A stretch of 44,437 nt of DNA from contig NZ_CAMYIC010000015.1 in NCBI RefSeq assembly GCF_947258355.1, positions 1 to 44,437 on the forward strand. Direction: 5' to 3'. This document shows, piece after piece, positions 34,949 to 44,388 of the stretch. Position 1 is the stretch's first letter, and each line of letters opens with the position of its first letter. The position numbers were made by a program, and so were the translations under genes. The notes under the pieces are model-generated. The model had not been told where the DNA came from, searched no databases, and saw only the letters and a list, made by a program, of their open reading frames with translations. This DNA is from an uncultured Allomuricauda sp. (GTDB taxonomy: Bacteria > Bacteroidota > Bacteroidia > Flavobacteriales > Flavobacteriaceae).

Positions 34949-34975
34949 CAAAAATAGGATATATTTTTATATCAA
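34949..34975 (-). promoter_or_regulatory. Promoter of the his operon
   Basis: On the minus strand TTTTTTG (ending at 34973) is followed after 16 nt by TATTTTTG (34956-34949), an exact -7 match. The spacer is slightly short. The spacer contains most of a palindrome, GATATA-TTTT-TATATC (34958-34973), which may be an operator or chance AT-rich sequence. Confidence 0.65.
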
Positions 34976-34986
34976 AAAAGCGGAAT

Positions 34987-35802
34987 TTAGTTATTTCCCA
35001 AAATTAATGGCAATCCATCATCGCCGGATCCGACAACAACTACTTTTGCATTTGGTGACTCAGCAAGCTTGATAGTTGCATCAATACCCTTATCCTGCAA
35101 TATTTTATCTGTTAATGATGCACTTAGAATTCGGTTTGCATCTGCCTTACCCTGTGCTTCAATTCGAACTTTTTCAGCTTCTTTTTCAGCTGTCACCAAT
35201 CTAAATTCGTACTCCAATGACTCTTGCTCTTGTTTTAGCTTACGTTCAATGGCTTCCTTGATAGTTGCTGGTAAGGTTACATCCCTCACCAAAATTTCAT
35301 TCAATTGAATGTATTGGCCATCCACAATGTTTTTTGTCTCCTCAAAAATCTCTTGCTGAATCGCATCTCTTTTACTGGAGTACAATTGTTCGGGTGTATA
35401 TCTACCTACAACGCTACGTGCAGCAGAACGAATAGCAGGAAGCAGAATACGATCTTTGTATTGCTCACTTTTTTCTTGGTGCAGTTTTCCTAAAACTTCA
35501 TATTTGGGCTGGAACCAAGCCGATGCATCCAATTGAATGTCCAATCCGTTAGAGGAAAGTACTTTCATTTTTTCAAAAACTTCTTGTTGTCTTACTTCAT
35601 AAATATAGACCTTGTTCCAAGGCGCAACCAAGTGGAAGCCCTCACCTAATGGTGGTTCCTCCGTAACCACACCCCCGCCAAAAGTTCTGTACAGTACTCC
35701 TGCTTCACCTGATCCAATGGTGATGGCGGATTTTGAAATGATAATAATTAAGAATATTACTGCTGCTAAAGCTGGTAATGCAATCTTGGGTAATCTATCC
35801 AT
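34987..35802 (-). CDS. SPFH/prohibitin family membrane protein
   Basis: Protein of 271 residues with an N-terminal transmembrane segment (about 7-26) and a prohibitin-type SPFH domain (about 27-200: GEAGVLYRTFGGG, IQLDASAWFQP, EQLYSSKRDAIQQEI, NEILVRDVTLPATIKEAIERKLKQEQE). A coiled-coil follows (about 200-245). Prohibitin-like proteins form large ring assemblies on the membrane and modulate FtsH-type proteolysis. It is the last gene of the fabG-VWA-SPFH unit. The his promoter begins in the gap right after it, with no clear terminator between. Confidence 0.92.
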   Translation of the reverse strand: MDRLPKIALPALAAVIFLIIIISKSAITIGSGEAGVLYRTFGGGVVTEEPPLGEGFHLVAPWNKVYIYEVRQQEVFEKMKVLSSNGLDIQLDASAWFQPKYEVLGKLHQEKSEQYKDRILLPAIRSAARSVVGRYTPEQLYSSKRDAIQQEIFEETKNIVDGQYIQLNEILVRDVTLPATIKEAIERKLKQEQESLEYEFRLVTAEKEAEKVRIEAQGKADANRILSASLTDKILQDKGIDATIKLAESPNAKVVVVGSGDDGLPLILGNN

Positions 35803-35815
35803 TTTTCTTTTTAAT

Positions 35816-37849
35816 TTATATTAATCCATTATATTTTCTGATAAACCATTCCAATGCTAAAGAAAGAGCTATCAGTCCGAGTAAAATACGGAAATCTATT
35901 AAAGATACAACATTATCCCTGCTCTTTTGAACAGGAAGGAACTGTTGATCGGAACTTAAGTTGGATTGCAACGTTTGCACCTGGTTCAAAAAGTATAATT
36001 TGCCATTATTTTTAAGAGCTAAACGTTCCATTTTTTTGTAATTAGATGAATTGAGCTGCTTTTCTGGATTAAAATCCAAAATCCTGAAAGTTCCCGAGCG
36101 GTTCAAATTCTCATCCTGAACGGTCACGGTAAACTCATACTCCCCAGCTTCTAGGTCACTCAAGTCAATTTCATAAAAGGAGCCCTTCAATAACATGGGC
36201 GATACACGTGTAAACTCGTTTTGTTTTCCTTTTATACTGATGAAAATGTTTGCGTTGGCATCGAACTGATAGCTTTCATCAAAATACGAAGCCCTGATTT
36301 TGGCCATGCTTGCATTGTCAAAAACCAATTCGTAATCCAATTCCAAACGATTTCGTTGTTTGTTGGAGCCCAAATACACCATCAAATTCCCGATAAATTC
36401 ATCAAAAGTGTCAAAGCTTTGTTCGTTTCGGTACACCTGTGCACGCCAGCGCCATATATCCTCTCCAAGAAGTACAGCTTCTTTTCTGTTGGATTCAGTC
36501 AAAATCACAAATAGGGGCTTTTCCAAGTTGATGCCCTGCAACTGTTGGAACATTAAGGTTTCACTTTCCTTGTTCAATTGAATATCGGCAAGGGTACCCT
36601 TTAAAGGCGGAAATGCATCCACCGCAAAATTGCCCAACCCAAATAAACCGAAGGCATTGTTCAAGACGGGTAAAATATCCTCAGATTGTCGGCTCCCTGA
36701 AATGGTAAAACTTTCTTGAATCTGATTTAAAAAGTTCCAATCCGTTTTACTGCCTGTAATGGTCATATAGTTGGCACCTGAATTATTCAAAAATTCGTAT
36801 ATGTTTCTAAAGTTTCGGTTGGGTTGATACAGAATAATCAATCCCATATCCTCCAATTCTGATTGACCAACGCTTGGTTTTAAAAGAGTTACGGAGCGTT
36901 GCTCGTTGGATTCAATAGACTTTTTCAATGCGCCGATGTCCGGATGGAGCATATCGGAAACGATGGCAACATTTGTTTTTTCATCAATCACCTCAATGGC
37001 TGTTTCCTTGGAATTATTGGCGGTATTACGCTCATTTTCCAAAGCTCCTACTTCAATTTTGATGGTTTTGATGCCCACGCTTTGTGCCTCGACCAAGGTA
37101 TTCAATGTTTGACTGTTCTTGGTTGCACTGAGGTTTACCCTTTCTTGATGCACCCTACTTCCGTTGATGGAAATAGTTACTGTACTGGATACTGGTCTGT
37201 TCCCTTGGTATCTAATCGTGGATTCTATAGGGAAACTATTTCGTAAAAAGGCATATTTGTTCACATTGATGAGCCCAATGGAAATATCTTCATACTGCGT
37301 TGTATCCCCTATCACAACAGGGTGCACGGATGAATTTTCATTTAGTTTGATGTATTCGTAATCCCTACCCAGGGTTTGATTTCCATCCGAAAACAGTACA
37401 ATAGCGTTGTTACCATTCACAAAAACATCATTCAAAGTAGCTAGCGCATTGGAAACGTCGGTGTTGCTTTCATCAAATTGAATAGAGTCAGTGTCGGAAA
37501 TGGAATTGCCAAATCCATATTGATGAATGGTAAAGCGTTCCCGCAAAGCCTCATTCTGCCTAATTTCTTCGATAGCTTGGGAAATTTCAGCTTCGGATGA
37601 AGCATCTTGCATGGAAGTGGAATTATCCACTAACAGAATCAAATTACCTTTTTCAACAAAATAATCCTTGCTGATAAACTTCGGGTTTATCAAAAGTAAA
37701 AGGCCGCAAAACAAGGTTACAAACCTTAATGCGGCCAATATAATATTTAGTGAACCCTTTCTTGGGTTTTTATAGAAGTATTGGAAATAAACAAGGGTAA
37801 GCGCGGCAGCAACTGCTAAAACAATAAGAAGTACCGTGCTCAACTCCAT
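35816..37849 (-). CDS. VWA-domain membrane protein, BatA-like architecture
   Basis: Protein of 677 residues with two N-terminal transmembrane segments (about 4-24, 36-54), a VWA domain with a MIDAS (D75-x-S-x-S79 in LLVDNSTSM, Thr130, D155 in LFSDGNQT), a long beta-rich region with Ig-like repeats (about 165-620), and a C-terminal span (about 650-668). This resembles the large VWA proteins of Bacteroidota that lie near Bat/aerotolerance genes, but the ATPase and other Bat genes are absent. It starts 4 nt after fabG stops and is followed after 13 nt by the SPFH gene. Function is unknown. Confidence 0.8.
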   Translation of the reverse strand: MELSTVLLIVLAVAAALTLVYFQYFYKNPRKGSLNIILAALRFVTLFCGLLLLINPKFISKDYFVEKGNLILLVDNSTSMQDASSEAEISQAIEEIRQNEALRERFTIHQYGFGNSISDTDSIQFDESNTDVSNALATLNDVFVNGNNAIVLFSDGNQTLGRDYEYIKLNENSSVHPVVIGDTTQYEDISIGLINVNKYAFLRNSFPIESTIRYQGNRPVSSTVTISINGSRVHQERVNLSATKNSQTLNTLVEAQSVGIKTIKIEVGALENERNTANNSKETAIEVIDEKTNVAIVSDMLHPDIGALKKSIESNEQRSVTLLKPSVGQSELEDMGLIILYQPNRNFRNIYEFLNNSGANYMTITGSKTDWNFLNQIQESFTISGSRQSEDILPVLNNAFGLFGLGNFAVDAFPPLKGTLADIQLNKESETLMFQQLQGINLEKPLFVILTESNRKEAVLLGEDIWRWRAQVYRNEQSFDTFDEFIGNLMVYLGSNKQRNRLELDYELVFDNASMAKIRASYFDESYQFDANANIFISIKGKQNEFTRVSPMLLKGSFYEIDLSDLEAGEYEFTVTVQDENLNRSGTFRILDFNPEKQLNSSNYKKMERLALKNNGKLYFLNQVQTLQSNLSSDQQFLPVQKSRDNVVSLIDFRILLGLIALSLALEWFIRKYNGLI

Positions 37850-37853
37850 TCAT

Positions 37854-38603
37854 CTATGTTAACATTCCACCATCAACGTTCAATACCTGTCCTGTTACGT
37901 AGTCGGATAGGTCGGATGCCAAGAATACACAGGCATTGGCAACATCTTCAGGGCTTCCACCTCGTTTCAATGGAATACCTTCTCTCCAACCTTGAACGGT
38001 TTTTTCATCCAATTTCTCAGTCATTTCAGTTTCGATGAAACCGGGAGCAATGGCGTTGCAACGGATGTTTCTAGACCCCAATTCCAAGGCCACGGATTTT
38101 GTAAAACCGATCATACCTGCCTTAGAGGCCGCATAGTTGGTCTGTCCGGCATTACCTTTTACACCTACCACGCTACTCATATTGATGATGGAGCCTTTAC
38201 GCTGCTTCAACATAGTTCGCTGAACCGCTTTGGTCATATTGAACACAGATTTCAGGTTGATTTCAATCACTTTATCAAAATCATCTTCCCCCATACGCAT
38301 CAATAAATTGTCCTTGGTAATTCCAGCATTATTGATCAGCACATCGATTTTCCCGTCAAAATCTTCCAAAACCTTGGCTACAAGTGCCTCGGATTCTTCA
38401 AAACTGGCTGCATTACTCTTATAGGCCTTGGCTTTAACGCCCATTTCGGTCAATTCCTTTTCCAATTCCAAGGCTGGAGCTTCACTGGAACTGTACGTGA
38501 ATGCGACATTTGCTCCGTGTTTTGCAAATACTTCGGCAATTCCTTTACCAATTCCTCTACTGGCCCCAGTTATAATTACGTTTTTCCCTTCCAAAAGTTG
38601 CAT
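37854..38603 (-). CDS. fabG: 3-oxoacyl-[acyl-carrier-protein] reductase
   Basis: Short-chain dehydrogenase of 249 residues that reduces 3-oxoacyl-ACP with NADPH in fatty acid elongation. The cofactor motif TGASRGIG (12-19), NNAG (91-94), and the catalytic Ser144, Tyr157 and Lys161 (YAASK) are all present, with the GFIETEMT and VLNVDGGM ends typical of FabG. It opens a three-gene unit with the VWA and SPFH proteins; a TATATTTG -7 box lies about 29 nt upstream. Confidence 0.94.
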   Translation of the reverse strand: MQLLEGKNVIITGASRGIGKGIAEVFAKHGANVAFTYSSSEAPALELEKELTEMGVKAKAYKSNAASFEESEALVAKVLEDFDGKIDVLINNAGITKDNLLMRMGEDDFDKVIEINLKSVFNMTKAVQRTMLKQRKGSIINMSSVVGVKGNAGQTNYAASKAGMIGFTKSVALELGSRNIRCNAIAPGFIETEMTEKLDEKTVQGWREGIPLKRGGSPEDVANACVFLASDLSDYVTGQVLNVDGGMLT

Positions 38604-38632
38604 ATAATGATGGTGTTTGAATGGTTATTAAC

Positions 38633-38640
38633 CAAATATA
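38633..38640 (-). promoter_or_regulatory. -7 box of fabG
   Basis: TATATTTG on the minus strand matches TAnnTTTG exactly, 29 nt before the fabG start. A -33 element is not clear (a TTCG about 20 nt upstream). It sits just after the sucD terminator. Confidence 0.5.
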
Positions 38641-38660
38641 GTTGTTGTTTTATGTTTAGA

Positions 38661-38690
38661 CGAAAAAAAATCCCGCATAAAACGGGATTT
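38661..38690 (-). terminator. Intrinsic terminator of sucD
   Basis: An 8-bp stem AAATCCCG (38668-38675) with CGGGATTT (38683-38690), loop CATAAAA. On the minus strand it is followed by a run of T from the eight A at 38663-38670. It lies about 20 nt after the sucD stop. Confidence 0.85.
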
Positions 38691-38710
38691 AGTATGGTTT
38701 TAACGGTTGG

Positions 38711-39583
38711 TTACCCAACCACTTCCTTCACTTTTACGCCAATTTCCGCAGGGGAATCCACAACGTGGATGCCACAATCACGCATAATTTTTTTCTTGGC
38801 TTGGGCGGTATCATCGCTACCACCTACAATGGCACCAGCGTGCCCCATAGTACGTCCGGCAGGAGCGGTTTCACCAGCAATAAAACCTACAACTGGTTTT
38901 TTACTTCCACTTTCTTTGTACCATTTTGCTGCATCGGCTTCCAATTGACCTCCAATTTCACCGATCATAACAACACATTCCGTTTCCGGGTCGTTGATCA
39001 AAAGCTCAACAGCTTTTTTGGTTGTAGTTCCGATGATAGGGTCACCACCAATTCCGATAGCCGTTGTGATTCCCAATCCTTGACGAACTACTTGGTCCGC
39101 AGCTTCGTAAGTCAATGTTCCAGATTTTGAAACGATACCGACTTTTCCTTTTTTGAAGACAAATCCTGGCATAATACCAACTTTTGCCTCACCTGGGGTA
39201 ATTACACCTGGACAGTTTGGACCAATCAATGTACAGTCCATATCCTTGATATAATCGTTGGCTTTTACCATATCCGCAACAGGAATACCTTCAGTAATGG
39301 TGATTATTACCTTGATTCCTGCATCTGCAGCTTCCATAATGGCATCCGCAGCAAATGCGGGTGGAACAAAAATAATAGTGGTGTCGGCCCCAACTTCTTT
39401 TACAGCTTCTTCAACTGTGTTGAAAACCGGTTTCCCCAAATGTTCTTGACCACCTTTTCCTGGGGTCACACCACCAACCACGTTGGTTCCGTATTCAATC
39501 ATTTGTTCGGCATGAAATGTTCCTTCACTACCGGTAAATCCTTGTACAATTATGTTTGAATCCTTGTTTACTAAGACGCTCAT
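38711..39583 (-). CDS. sucD: Succinyl-CoA synthetase, alpha subunit
   Basis: ADP/GDP-forming succinate-CoA ligase alpha subunit, 290 residues, TCA cycle. The CoA-binding Rossmann start [22 protein letters not shown], the [20 protein letters not shown] block and the phosphorylated His248 in [13 protein letters not shown] are clear. sucC is not adjacent, so the beta subunit must be encoded elsewhere. A TATTTTTG -7 box (39614-39607, minus) lies 23 nt upstream, and a strong hairpin follows, so it forms its own unit. Confidence 0.96.
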   Translation of the reverse strand: MSVLVNKDSNIIVQGFTGSEGTFHAEQMIEYGTNVVGGVTPGKGGQEHLGKPVFNTVEEAVKEVGADTTIIFVPPAFAADAIMEAADAGIKVIITITEGIPVADMVKANDYIKDMDCTLIGPNCPGVITPGEAKVGIMPGFVFKKGKVGIVSKSGTLTYEAADQVVRQGLGITTAIGIGGDPIIGTTTKKAVELLINDPETECVVMIGEIGGQLEADAAKWYKESGSKKPVVGFIAGETAPAGRTMGHAGAIVGGSDDTAQAKKKIMRDCGIHVVDSPAEIGVKVKEVVG

Positions 39584-39606
39584 ATATTTAACTTAATGTA
39601 GAGATA

Positions 39607-39614
39607 CAAAAATA
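39607..39614 (-). promoter_or_regulatory. -7 box of sucD
   Basis: TATTTTTG on the minus strand matches TAnnTTTG exactly, 23 nt before the sucD start, in the 62-nt gap after the second lpxD-type gene. The -33 element is not clear. Confidence 0.5.
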
Positions 39615-39645
39615 TGGTTTACTAAAGTTTTTTTCTATTGATTTC

Positions 39646-40581
39646 TTAAATCTTTTTCAGTTTTTTCAAGATTTCCGGAATCTTTTTGATGTATGCGATT
39701 TGTTTGAGTTTTTCCCGTGCTTCCTCGGCTGGGTAACCAAAATAGGTTTTACCCCCTTCAAGGGATTTTGAAATACCTGATTGAGCCAAGATAACCGCTT
39801 TTTTACCTATAGTGGCTCCACTCGTAATGCCTACTTGTCCCCAAAGAGTCACTTCGTCCTCAATAATGCAACAACCAGCGATACCTACATGGGATGCTAT
39901 CAAACATTTTTTTCCGATAACGGTATCATGCCCAACTTGAATCTGATTATCCAATTTGGAACCTTCCTTAATAGTTGTTGAGCCTGTCACACCGCGATCA
40001 ATCGTACATCCAGCACCAATGTCAACGTTGTCCTCTATTACTACATTTCCTCCAGAAAGCAATTTGTCAAAACCTTCGGGTCTGTTTTTGTAGTAGAAGG
40101 CATCGGCTCCCAATACGGTTCCTGCATGAATGGTCACATTATCACCAAGGATGCATCCATCGTAAATGGTTACGTTGGGATGAATCAGGCAGTTTTTTCC
40201 GATTTTCACATGATTACCGATAAATACGTTGGGCTGAACTATAGTTCCCTCCCCTATCTCGGCGGATTCTGCAATGGTTGATGCTGCACTTTCAAAAGGT
40301 TTGAAATAACGGGTCAACTTGTTGAAATCCCTAAAAGGATCATCCGACACAAGCAGTGCCTTGCCTTCTGGACATTCCACTTCCTTATTGATAAGAACTA
40401 CCGTAGCCTTGGATTGTAATGCCTTGTCATAATATTTAGGATGGTCCACAAATAGAATGTCCCCTTCTTCCACTACATGAATTTCGTTCATGCCCAAGAC
40501 AGGGAAGTCATCCTCCCCTACGAAATCGGCATCAATGATTTCCGATATCTCTTTTAAGGTATAGGTTTTAGGGAATTTCAT
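39646..40581 (-). CDS. LpxD-type acyltransferase, second copy
   Basis: Left-handed beta-helix acyltransferase of 311 residues, paralogous to the lpxD at the end of the window. The N-terminal domain (about 1-100) is shorter and different. The hexapeptide region (about 105-260) keeps the catalytic His218 in DNQIQVGHDTVIG and the DIGAGCTIDRG segment. It is therefore probably active as an N-acyltransferase, perhaps with another acyl chain or sugar substrate. It lies at the end of the lipid A cluster, 6 nt after efp. Confidence 0.85.
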   Translation of the reverse strand: MKFPKTYTLKEISEIIDADFVGEDDFPVLGMNEIHVVEEGDILFVDHPKYYDKALQSKATVVLINKEVECPEGKALLVSDDPFRDFNKLTRYFKPFESAASTIAESAEIGEGTIVQPNVFIGNHVKIGKNCLIHPNVTIYDGCILGDNVTIHAGTVLGADAFYYKNRPEGFDKLLSGGNVVIEDNVDIGAGCTIDRGVTGSTTIKEGSKLDNQIQVGHDTVIGKKCLIASHVGIAGCCIIEDEVTLWGQVGITSGATIGKKAVILAQSGISKSLEGGKTYFGYPAEEAREKLKQIAYIKKIPEILKKLKKI

Positions 40582-40587
40582 CTAAGG

Positions 40588-41154
40588 CTACTCTTTGGCA
40601 CGTTCCAGATAGGCTGCTTTTTCCGTATCGATCTTTATTTTATCTCCTTCATTTATGAAAAGAGGCACATTAATGGTAGCTCCAGTCTCAACGGTTGCTG
40701 GCTTTGTTGCGTTGGTAGCCGTATTCCCCTTAACACCGGGTTCGGTATGGGTTACTTCCAGCACAACACTGGCAGGCATTTCAACGGATAGGGGCATATT
40801 GTCCTCTGCATTGAAAATGATGGTCACTACTTCGCTTTCTTTTAGAAGGTCGGAAGCATCCAGAGCATCTTTTTGCAAGGCAATCTGGGTGTAATCGTCC
40901 GTATTCATAAAGTGATAGGTCTCTCCATCGTTGTACAAAAATTGATAGGAGCGTGTCTCCACACGAACGTCTTCAATCTTGTGACCTGCAGAGAATGTAT
41001 TATCGACCACTTTGCCAGTAGTCACGCTTTTCAACTTGGTACGGACAAATGCCGGTCCCTTACCTGGTTTTACATGAAGAAATTCTATAATCTTATAAAT
41101 GTCGTTGTTGTATCTGATACACAACCCCTTTCGGATATCTGAAGTACTTGCCAT
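40588..41154 (-). CDS. efp: Translation elongation factor P
   Basis: EF-P of 188 residues, three beta-barrel domains, which relieves ribosome stalling at proline runs. The tip loop reads VKPGKGPAF with Lys32 at the position that is post-translationally modified in many bacteria. The C-terminal domain carries the conserved NVPLFINEGDKIKIDTEKAAYLERA pattern. No modification enzyme gene is nearby. It lies in the lipid A cluster between lpxA and the second lpxD-like gene. Confidence 0.97.
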   Translation of the reverse strand: MASTSDIRKGLCIRYNNDIYKIIEFLHVKPGKGPAFVRTKLKSVTTGKVVDNTFSAGHKIEDVRVETRSYQFLYNDGETYHFMNTDDYTQIALQKDALDASDLLKESEVVTIIFNAEDNMPLSVEMPASVVLEVTHTEPGVKGNTATNATKPATVETGATINVPLFINEGDKIKIDTEKAAYLERAKE

Positions 41155-41158
41155 AAAC

Positions 41159-41944
41159 TTAATTTGAACTGAAATAACCTTTCATAATTCCTCTTTGCGA
41201 ATCTCTGATGAATTGAAGAATTTCATCTCTCTCGGGAGTTGCTTCCATCTCCGCTTCGATAATGGATGCCGCTTGGGAATTGTTATAATTTCTTTGGTAT
41301 AATAATCTGTAAATATTTTGAATCTCCCTGATTTTATCGGAATCAAAGCCTCTTCTGCGTAACCCAATAGAATTAATGCCCACGTAAGAAAGAGGTTCTC
41401 TTGCTGCTTTCACATACGGAGGTACGTCTTTACGAACTAAGGAACCACCCGTTACGAAGGCATGGTTTCCAATGGATACAAATTGATGCACAGCTACCAT
41501 ACCTGCCAAAACTACATTTTCACCAATGGTAACATGGCCCGCCAATGTTGAATTATTGCTGAAAATACAGCCATCACCAACCACACAATCGTGAGCAATG
41601 TGGCAATAGGCCATAACAAGACAATTATTCCCTATAACCGTTTTCATTCGGTCAGAAGTACCTTTGTTTATTGTGGCACATTCCCTGATTGTGGTATTAT
41701 CCCCAATATGGACCGTAGTGTCCTCTCCTTGGTATTTTAAATCCTGGGGCATTGCTGAAATTACAGCCCCTGGAAAAATACTGCAGTTTTTACCTATACG
41801 GGCACCTTCCATTATAGTCACATTGGAGCCTATCCAAGTGCCCTCTCCGATGGTTACATTGTTATGTATGGTGGTGAAGGGTTCAATTACCACATTTTTG
41901 GCAATTTTGGCCCCTGGGTGTACATATGCTAATGGCTGGTTCAT
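41159..41944 (-). CDS. lpxA: UDP-N-acetylglucosamine acyltransferase
   Basis: First enzyme of lipid A synthesis, 261 residues, transferring 3-hydroxyacyl from ACP to UDP-GlcNAc. Left-handed beta-helix hexapeptide repeats run from about 5 to 185; the catalytic His118 is in CHIAHDCVVGDG and IGVHQFVS-like VAVHQFVSIG follows. A helical C-terminal domain (about 195-261) completes the fold. It starts directly at the base after the lpxC-fabZ stop. Confidence 0.96.
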   Translation of the reverse strand: MNQPLAYVHPGAKIAKNVVIEPFTTIHNNVTIGEGTWIGSNVTIMEGARIGKNCSIFPGAVISAMPQDLKYQGEDTTVHIGDNTTIRECATINKGTSDRMKTVIGNNCLVMAYCHIAHDCVVGDGCIFSNNSTLAGHVTIGENVVLAGMVAVHQFVSIGNHAFVTGGSLVRKDVPPYVKAAREPLSYVGINSIGLRRRGFDSDKIREIQNIYRLLYQRNYNNSQAASIIEAEMEATPERDEILQFIRDSQRGIMKGYFSSN

Positions 41945-43363
41945 TTACGAATCTGTATTTTTTGTTTTTACAATTTGTGCCATAAGCTCTGCTTCGGATA
42001 CCAATTTACCGTTGGCATACGCATAGGCTTGCATGTGGCAGATTCCTCTTCGGATAGGAGAAATCAAATCGCATTTAAATATTAAAGTATCCCCTGGCAC
42101 TACTTGTTGTTTAAACTTCACCTTGTCAATCTTCATGAAGAAGGTAAGGTAGTTTTCAGGATCTGGAACCGTGCTCAATACAAGAATCCCTCCAGTTTGA
42201 GCCATGGCTTCCACCTGCAGCACACCTGGCATTACGGGCGCTCCAGGAAAGTGACCTACGAAGAAAGGTTCGTTCATGGTCACGTTTTTAACTCCTACCA
42301 CATGTGTGTCAGAGAGTTCCAAAATTTTATCCACCAATAAAAATGGTGGTCGGTGCGGTAACCTTGCCATGATTTCATTCACGTCCATTAAAGGCTCTTG
42401 ATTCAGATCATAGCTGGGAACCTTGTTCCTTTTTTCTATTTTGATGATTTTGGACAGCTTTTTCGCAAACTGGGTGTTCACAAAGTGCCCTGGCTTGTTA
42501 GCGATTACTTTACCCCTAATTCGAGTTCCGGCCAAGGCCAGATCCCCGATTACATCCAACAACTTGTGCCTTGCAGCTTCATTCGGATGATGTAGGGTCA
42601 AGTTGTCCAGAATACCATTGGGCTTTACGGAAAGCTTTTCTTTGTTGAAAGCTTTTTCCAACTTCTTCATGGTGGATTCGGATATTTCCTTGTCCACATA
42701 AACAATGGCATTGTTTAAGTCACCCCCTTTAATTAGACCGTTTTCCAGCAACATTTCGAGTTCGTGAAGAAAACTGAAAGTACGAGAATCTGCAATTTGT
42801 TCTTTAAAATCGGACATTTTTTCCAAGGTGGCATTTTGTGTCCCCAAAACCTTGGTTCCAAAATCCACCATAGTGGTTACTTGATATTCGTCCGAGGGAA
42901 TGATGGTGATTTCACTTCCTGTTGTTTCATCTTTATAAGAAATCACGTCTTTTACCACGTATTCCTCACGCTCCTGTTCTTGCTCTACAATACCAGCTTC
43001 CTCCAATGCTTCAACAAAAAATTTGGAAGACCCATCCATAATGGGAGGTTCTGGGGCGTCTAATTCGATTAGAACATTGTCAATGTCCAATCCCACCAAA
43101 GCAGCAAGAACATGTTCCGAAGTATGTATTTTGACTCCGTTCTTCTCTAGATTGGTTCCACGTTGTGTATTTACCACATAATTGGCATCCGCCTCTATGA
43201 TGGGCTCACCCTCTAGATCAATTCTTTTGAACGCAAAACCGTGGTTTTCGTCAGCAGGAAGAAAACTCATCGTTACATTTTCCCCTGTGTGAAGCCCTAC
43301 ACCTTGTAGCGTTACTTTTTTTGCTATGGTGCGTTGTTTGTTACTTTTATTGCTCACCTTCAA
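41945..43363 (-). CDS. lpxC/fabZ: LpxC-FabZ fusion: deacetylase / 3-hydroxyacyl-ACP dehydratase
   Basis: Bifunctional protein of 472 residues found in Bacteroidota. The LpxC part (about 10-310) deacetylates UDP-3-O-acyl-GlcNAc; its zinc ligands are His84 (SEHVLA), His266 and Asp270 (RHKLLD). The FabZ part (about 325-472) dehydrates 3-hydroxyacyl-ACP; its His371 ([11 protein letters not shown]) and Glu385 (VEAMAQTGG) are present. The fusion ties the competition between lipid A and fatty acid synthesis for the same 3-hydroxyacyl-ACP into one polypeptide. Its start overlaps lpxD by 17 bp. Confidence 0.97.
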   Translation of the reverse strand: MKVSNKSNKQRTIAKKVTLQGVGLHTGENVTMSFLPADENHGFAFKRIDLEGEPIIEADANYVVNTQRGTNLEKNGVKIHTSEHVLAALVGLDIDNVLIELDAPEPPIMDGSSKFFVEALEEAGIVEQEQEREEYVVKDVISYKDETTGSEITIIPSDEYQVTTMVDFGTKVLGTQNATLEKMSDFKEQIADSRTFSFLHELEMLLENGLIKGGDLNNAIVYVDKEISESTMKKLEKAFNKEKLSVKPNGILDNLTLHHPNEAARHKLLDVIGDLALAGTRIRGKVIANKPGHFVNTQFAKKLSKIIKIEKRNKVPSYDLNQEPLMDVNEIMARLPHRPPFLLVDKILELSDTHVVGVKNVTMNEPFFVGHFPGAPVMPGVLQVEAMAQTGGILVLSTVPDPENYLTFFMKIDKVKFKQQVVPGDTLIFKCDLISPIRRGICHMQAYAYANGKLVSEAELMAQIVKTKNTDS

Positions 43364-44375
43364 CCTTTTTTTCTATGTTGGAGATTTGATTTGCCAACTT
43401 TGGCAAATTCTTAAAGTGTACATATGATTTGTTGAAATCCCCATAGTTCAACGCTGGTGAACCTTGGAGAACTTCATCATCTTTAACGTTTCTACCGATG
43501 CCGGATTGGGCTTGGATACGGACCCTGTCACCTATGGTGATGTGCCCTACAATACCTACTTGACCACCGATCAAACAATTTTTTCCGATTTTGGTGGAAC
43601 CCGCAACCCCGGTTTGAGCGGCAATTGCCGTATGTTCGCCAATTTCCACATTATGTGCAATCTGGATTTGATTATCCAATTTGACCCCTTTTCTTAATAC
43701 GGTCGACCCTAGGGTAGCTCGGTCTATGGTTGTGCCTGCCCCGATATCCACATTATCTTCAATAATAACATTACCGGTCTGCGGCACTTTACTGTATTCT
43801 CCATTGGAGTTTGGAGTGAAACCAAATCCATCTGCTCCGATGATTGCTCCGCCGTGAATAACACAATTGTTGCCTATGGTAGTTTCGGAGTAGATTTTGG
43901 CCCCTGCAAACACAATTACATTATCACCAATGGTCACATTATCTCCAATATATGCATTGGGGTAAACTTTTACGTTATTTCCAATGGTGACATTGTTTCC
44001 CAGATAGGCAAAAGCCCCCAGGTAAAACTCCTCTCCATAGCTCGCGGTTTCAGATATATAACAAGGGTTTTCAATGCCTACCTTGTTGTTTTTCACCTGA
44101 TTGTAGTATTCCAATAATTTGGAAAAAGATTTATAGGCGTCATCCACTTTTATCAATGTGGTGGATATGGATTGTTCTGGGACAAAGTCCTTATTTACTA
44201 TGGTAATTGATGCCTTTGTGGAATAGATGTAAGAGGTATATTTCGGATTGGCCAAAAAGGTCAACGACCCTTTTTCACCTTCCTCTATCTTGGACAATTT
44301 GTGGACAGCGATTTGAGGATTCCCCTCAACTTCCCCTTCTAAGATTCCGGCAATTTGGGTAGCTGTAAATTTCAT
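43347..44375 (-). CDS. lpxD: UDP-3-O-acylglucosamine N-acyltransferase
   Basis: Third lipid A enzyme, 342 residues, adding the N-linked 3-hydroxyacyl chain. A uridine-binding N-terminal domain (about 1-100, [14 protein letters not shown]) precedes hexapeptide repeats (about 105-300); the catalytic His241 is in [13 protein letters not shown] and a C-terminal helix ends the protein. It is the first gene of the cluster lpxD-lpxC/fabZ-lpxA-efp-lpxD2. A TACTTTTG -7 box lies 5 nt before the ATG. Confidence 0.96.
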   Translation of the reverse strand: MKFTATQIAGILEGEVEGNPQIAVHKLSKIEEGEKGSLTFLANPKYTSYIYSTKASITIVNKDFVPEQSISTTLIKVDDAYKSFSKLLEYYNQVKNNKVGIENPCYISETASYGEEFYLGAFAYLGNNVTIGNNVKVYPNAYIGDNVTIGDNVIVFAGAKIYSETTIGNNCVIHGGAIIGADGFGFTPNSNGEYSKVPQTGNVIIEDNVDIGAGTTIDRATLGSTVLRKGVKLDNQIQIAHNVEIGEHTAIAAQTGVAGSTKIGKNCLIGGQVGIVGHITIGDRVRIQAQSGIGRNVKDDEVLQGSPALNYGDFNKSYVHFKNLPKLANQISNIEKKVEGEQ

Positions 44376-44380
44376 TGGTG

Positions 44381-44388
44381 CAAAAGTA
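44381..44388 (-). promoter_or_regulatory. -7 box of the lipid A cluster
   Basis: TACTTTTG on the minus strand matches TAnnTTTG exactly and is followed by CACCA and the lpxD ATG, leaving only 5 nt. This predicts a leaderless or almost leaderless message. No clear -33 TTG is visible at 17-19 nt. Confidence 0.6.
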
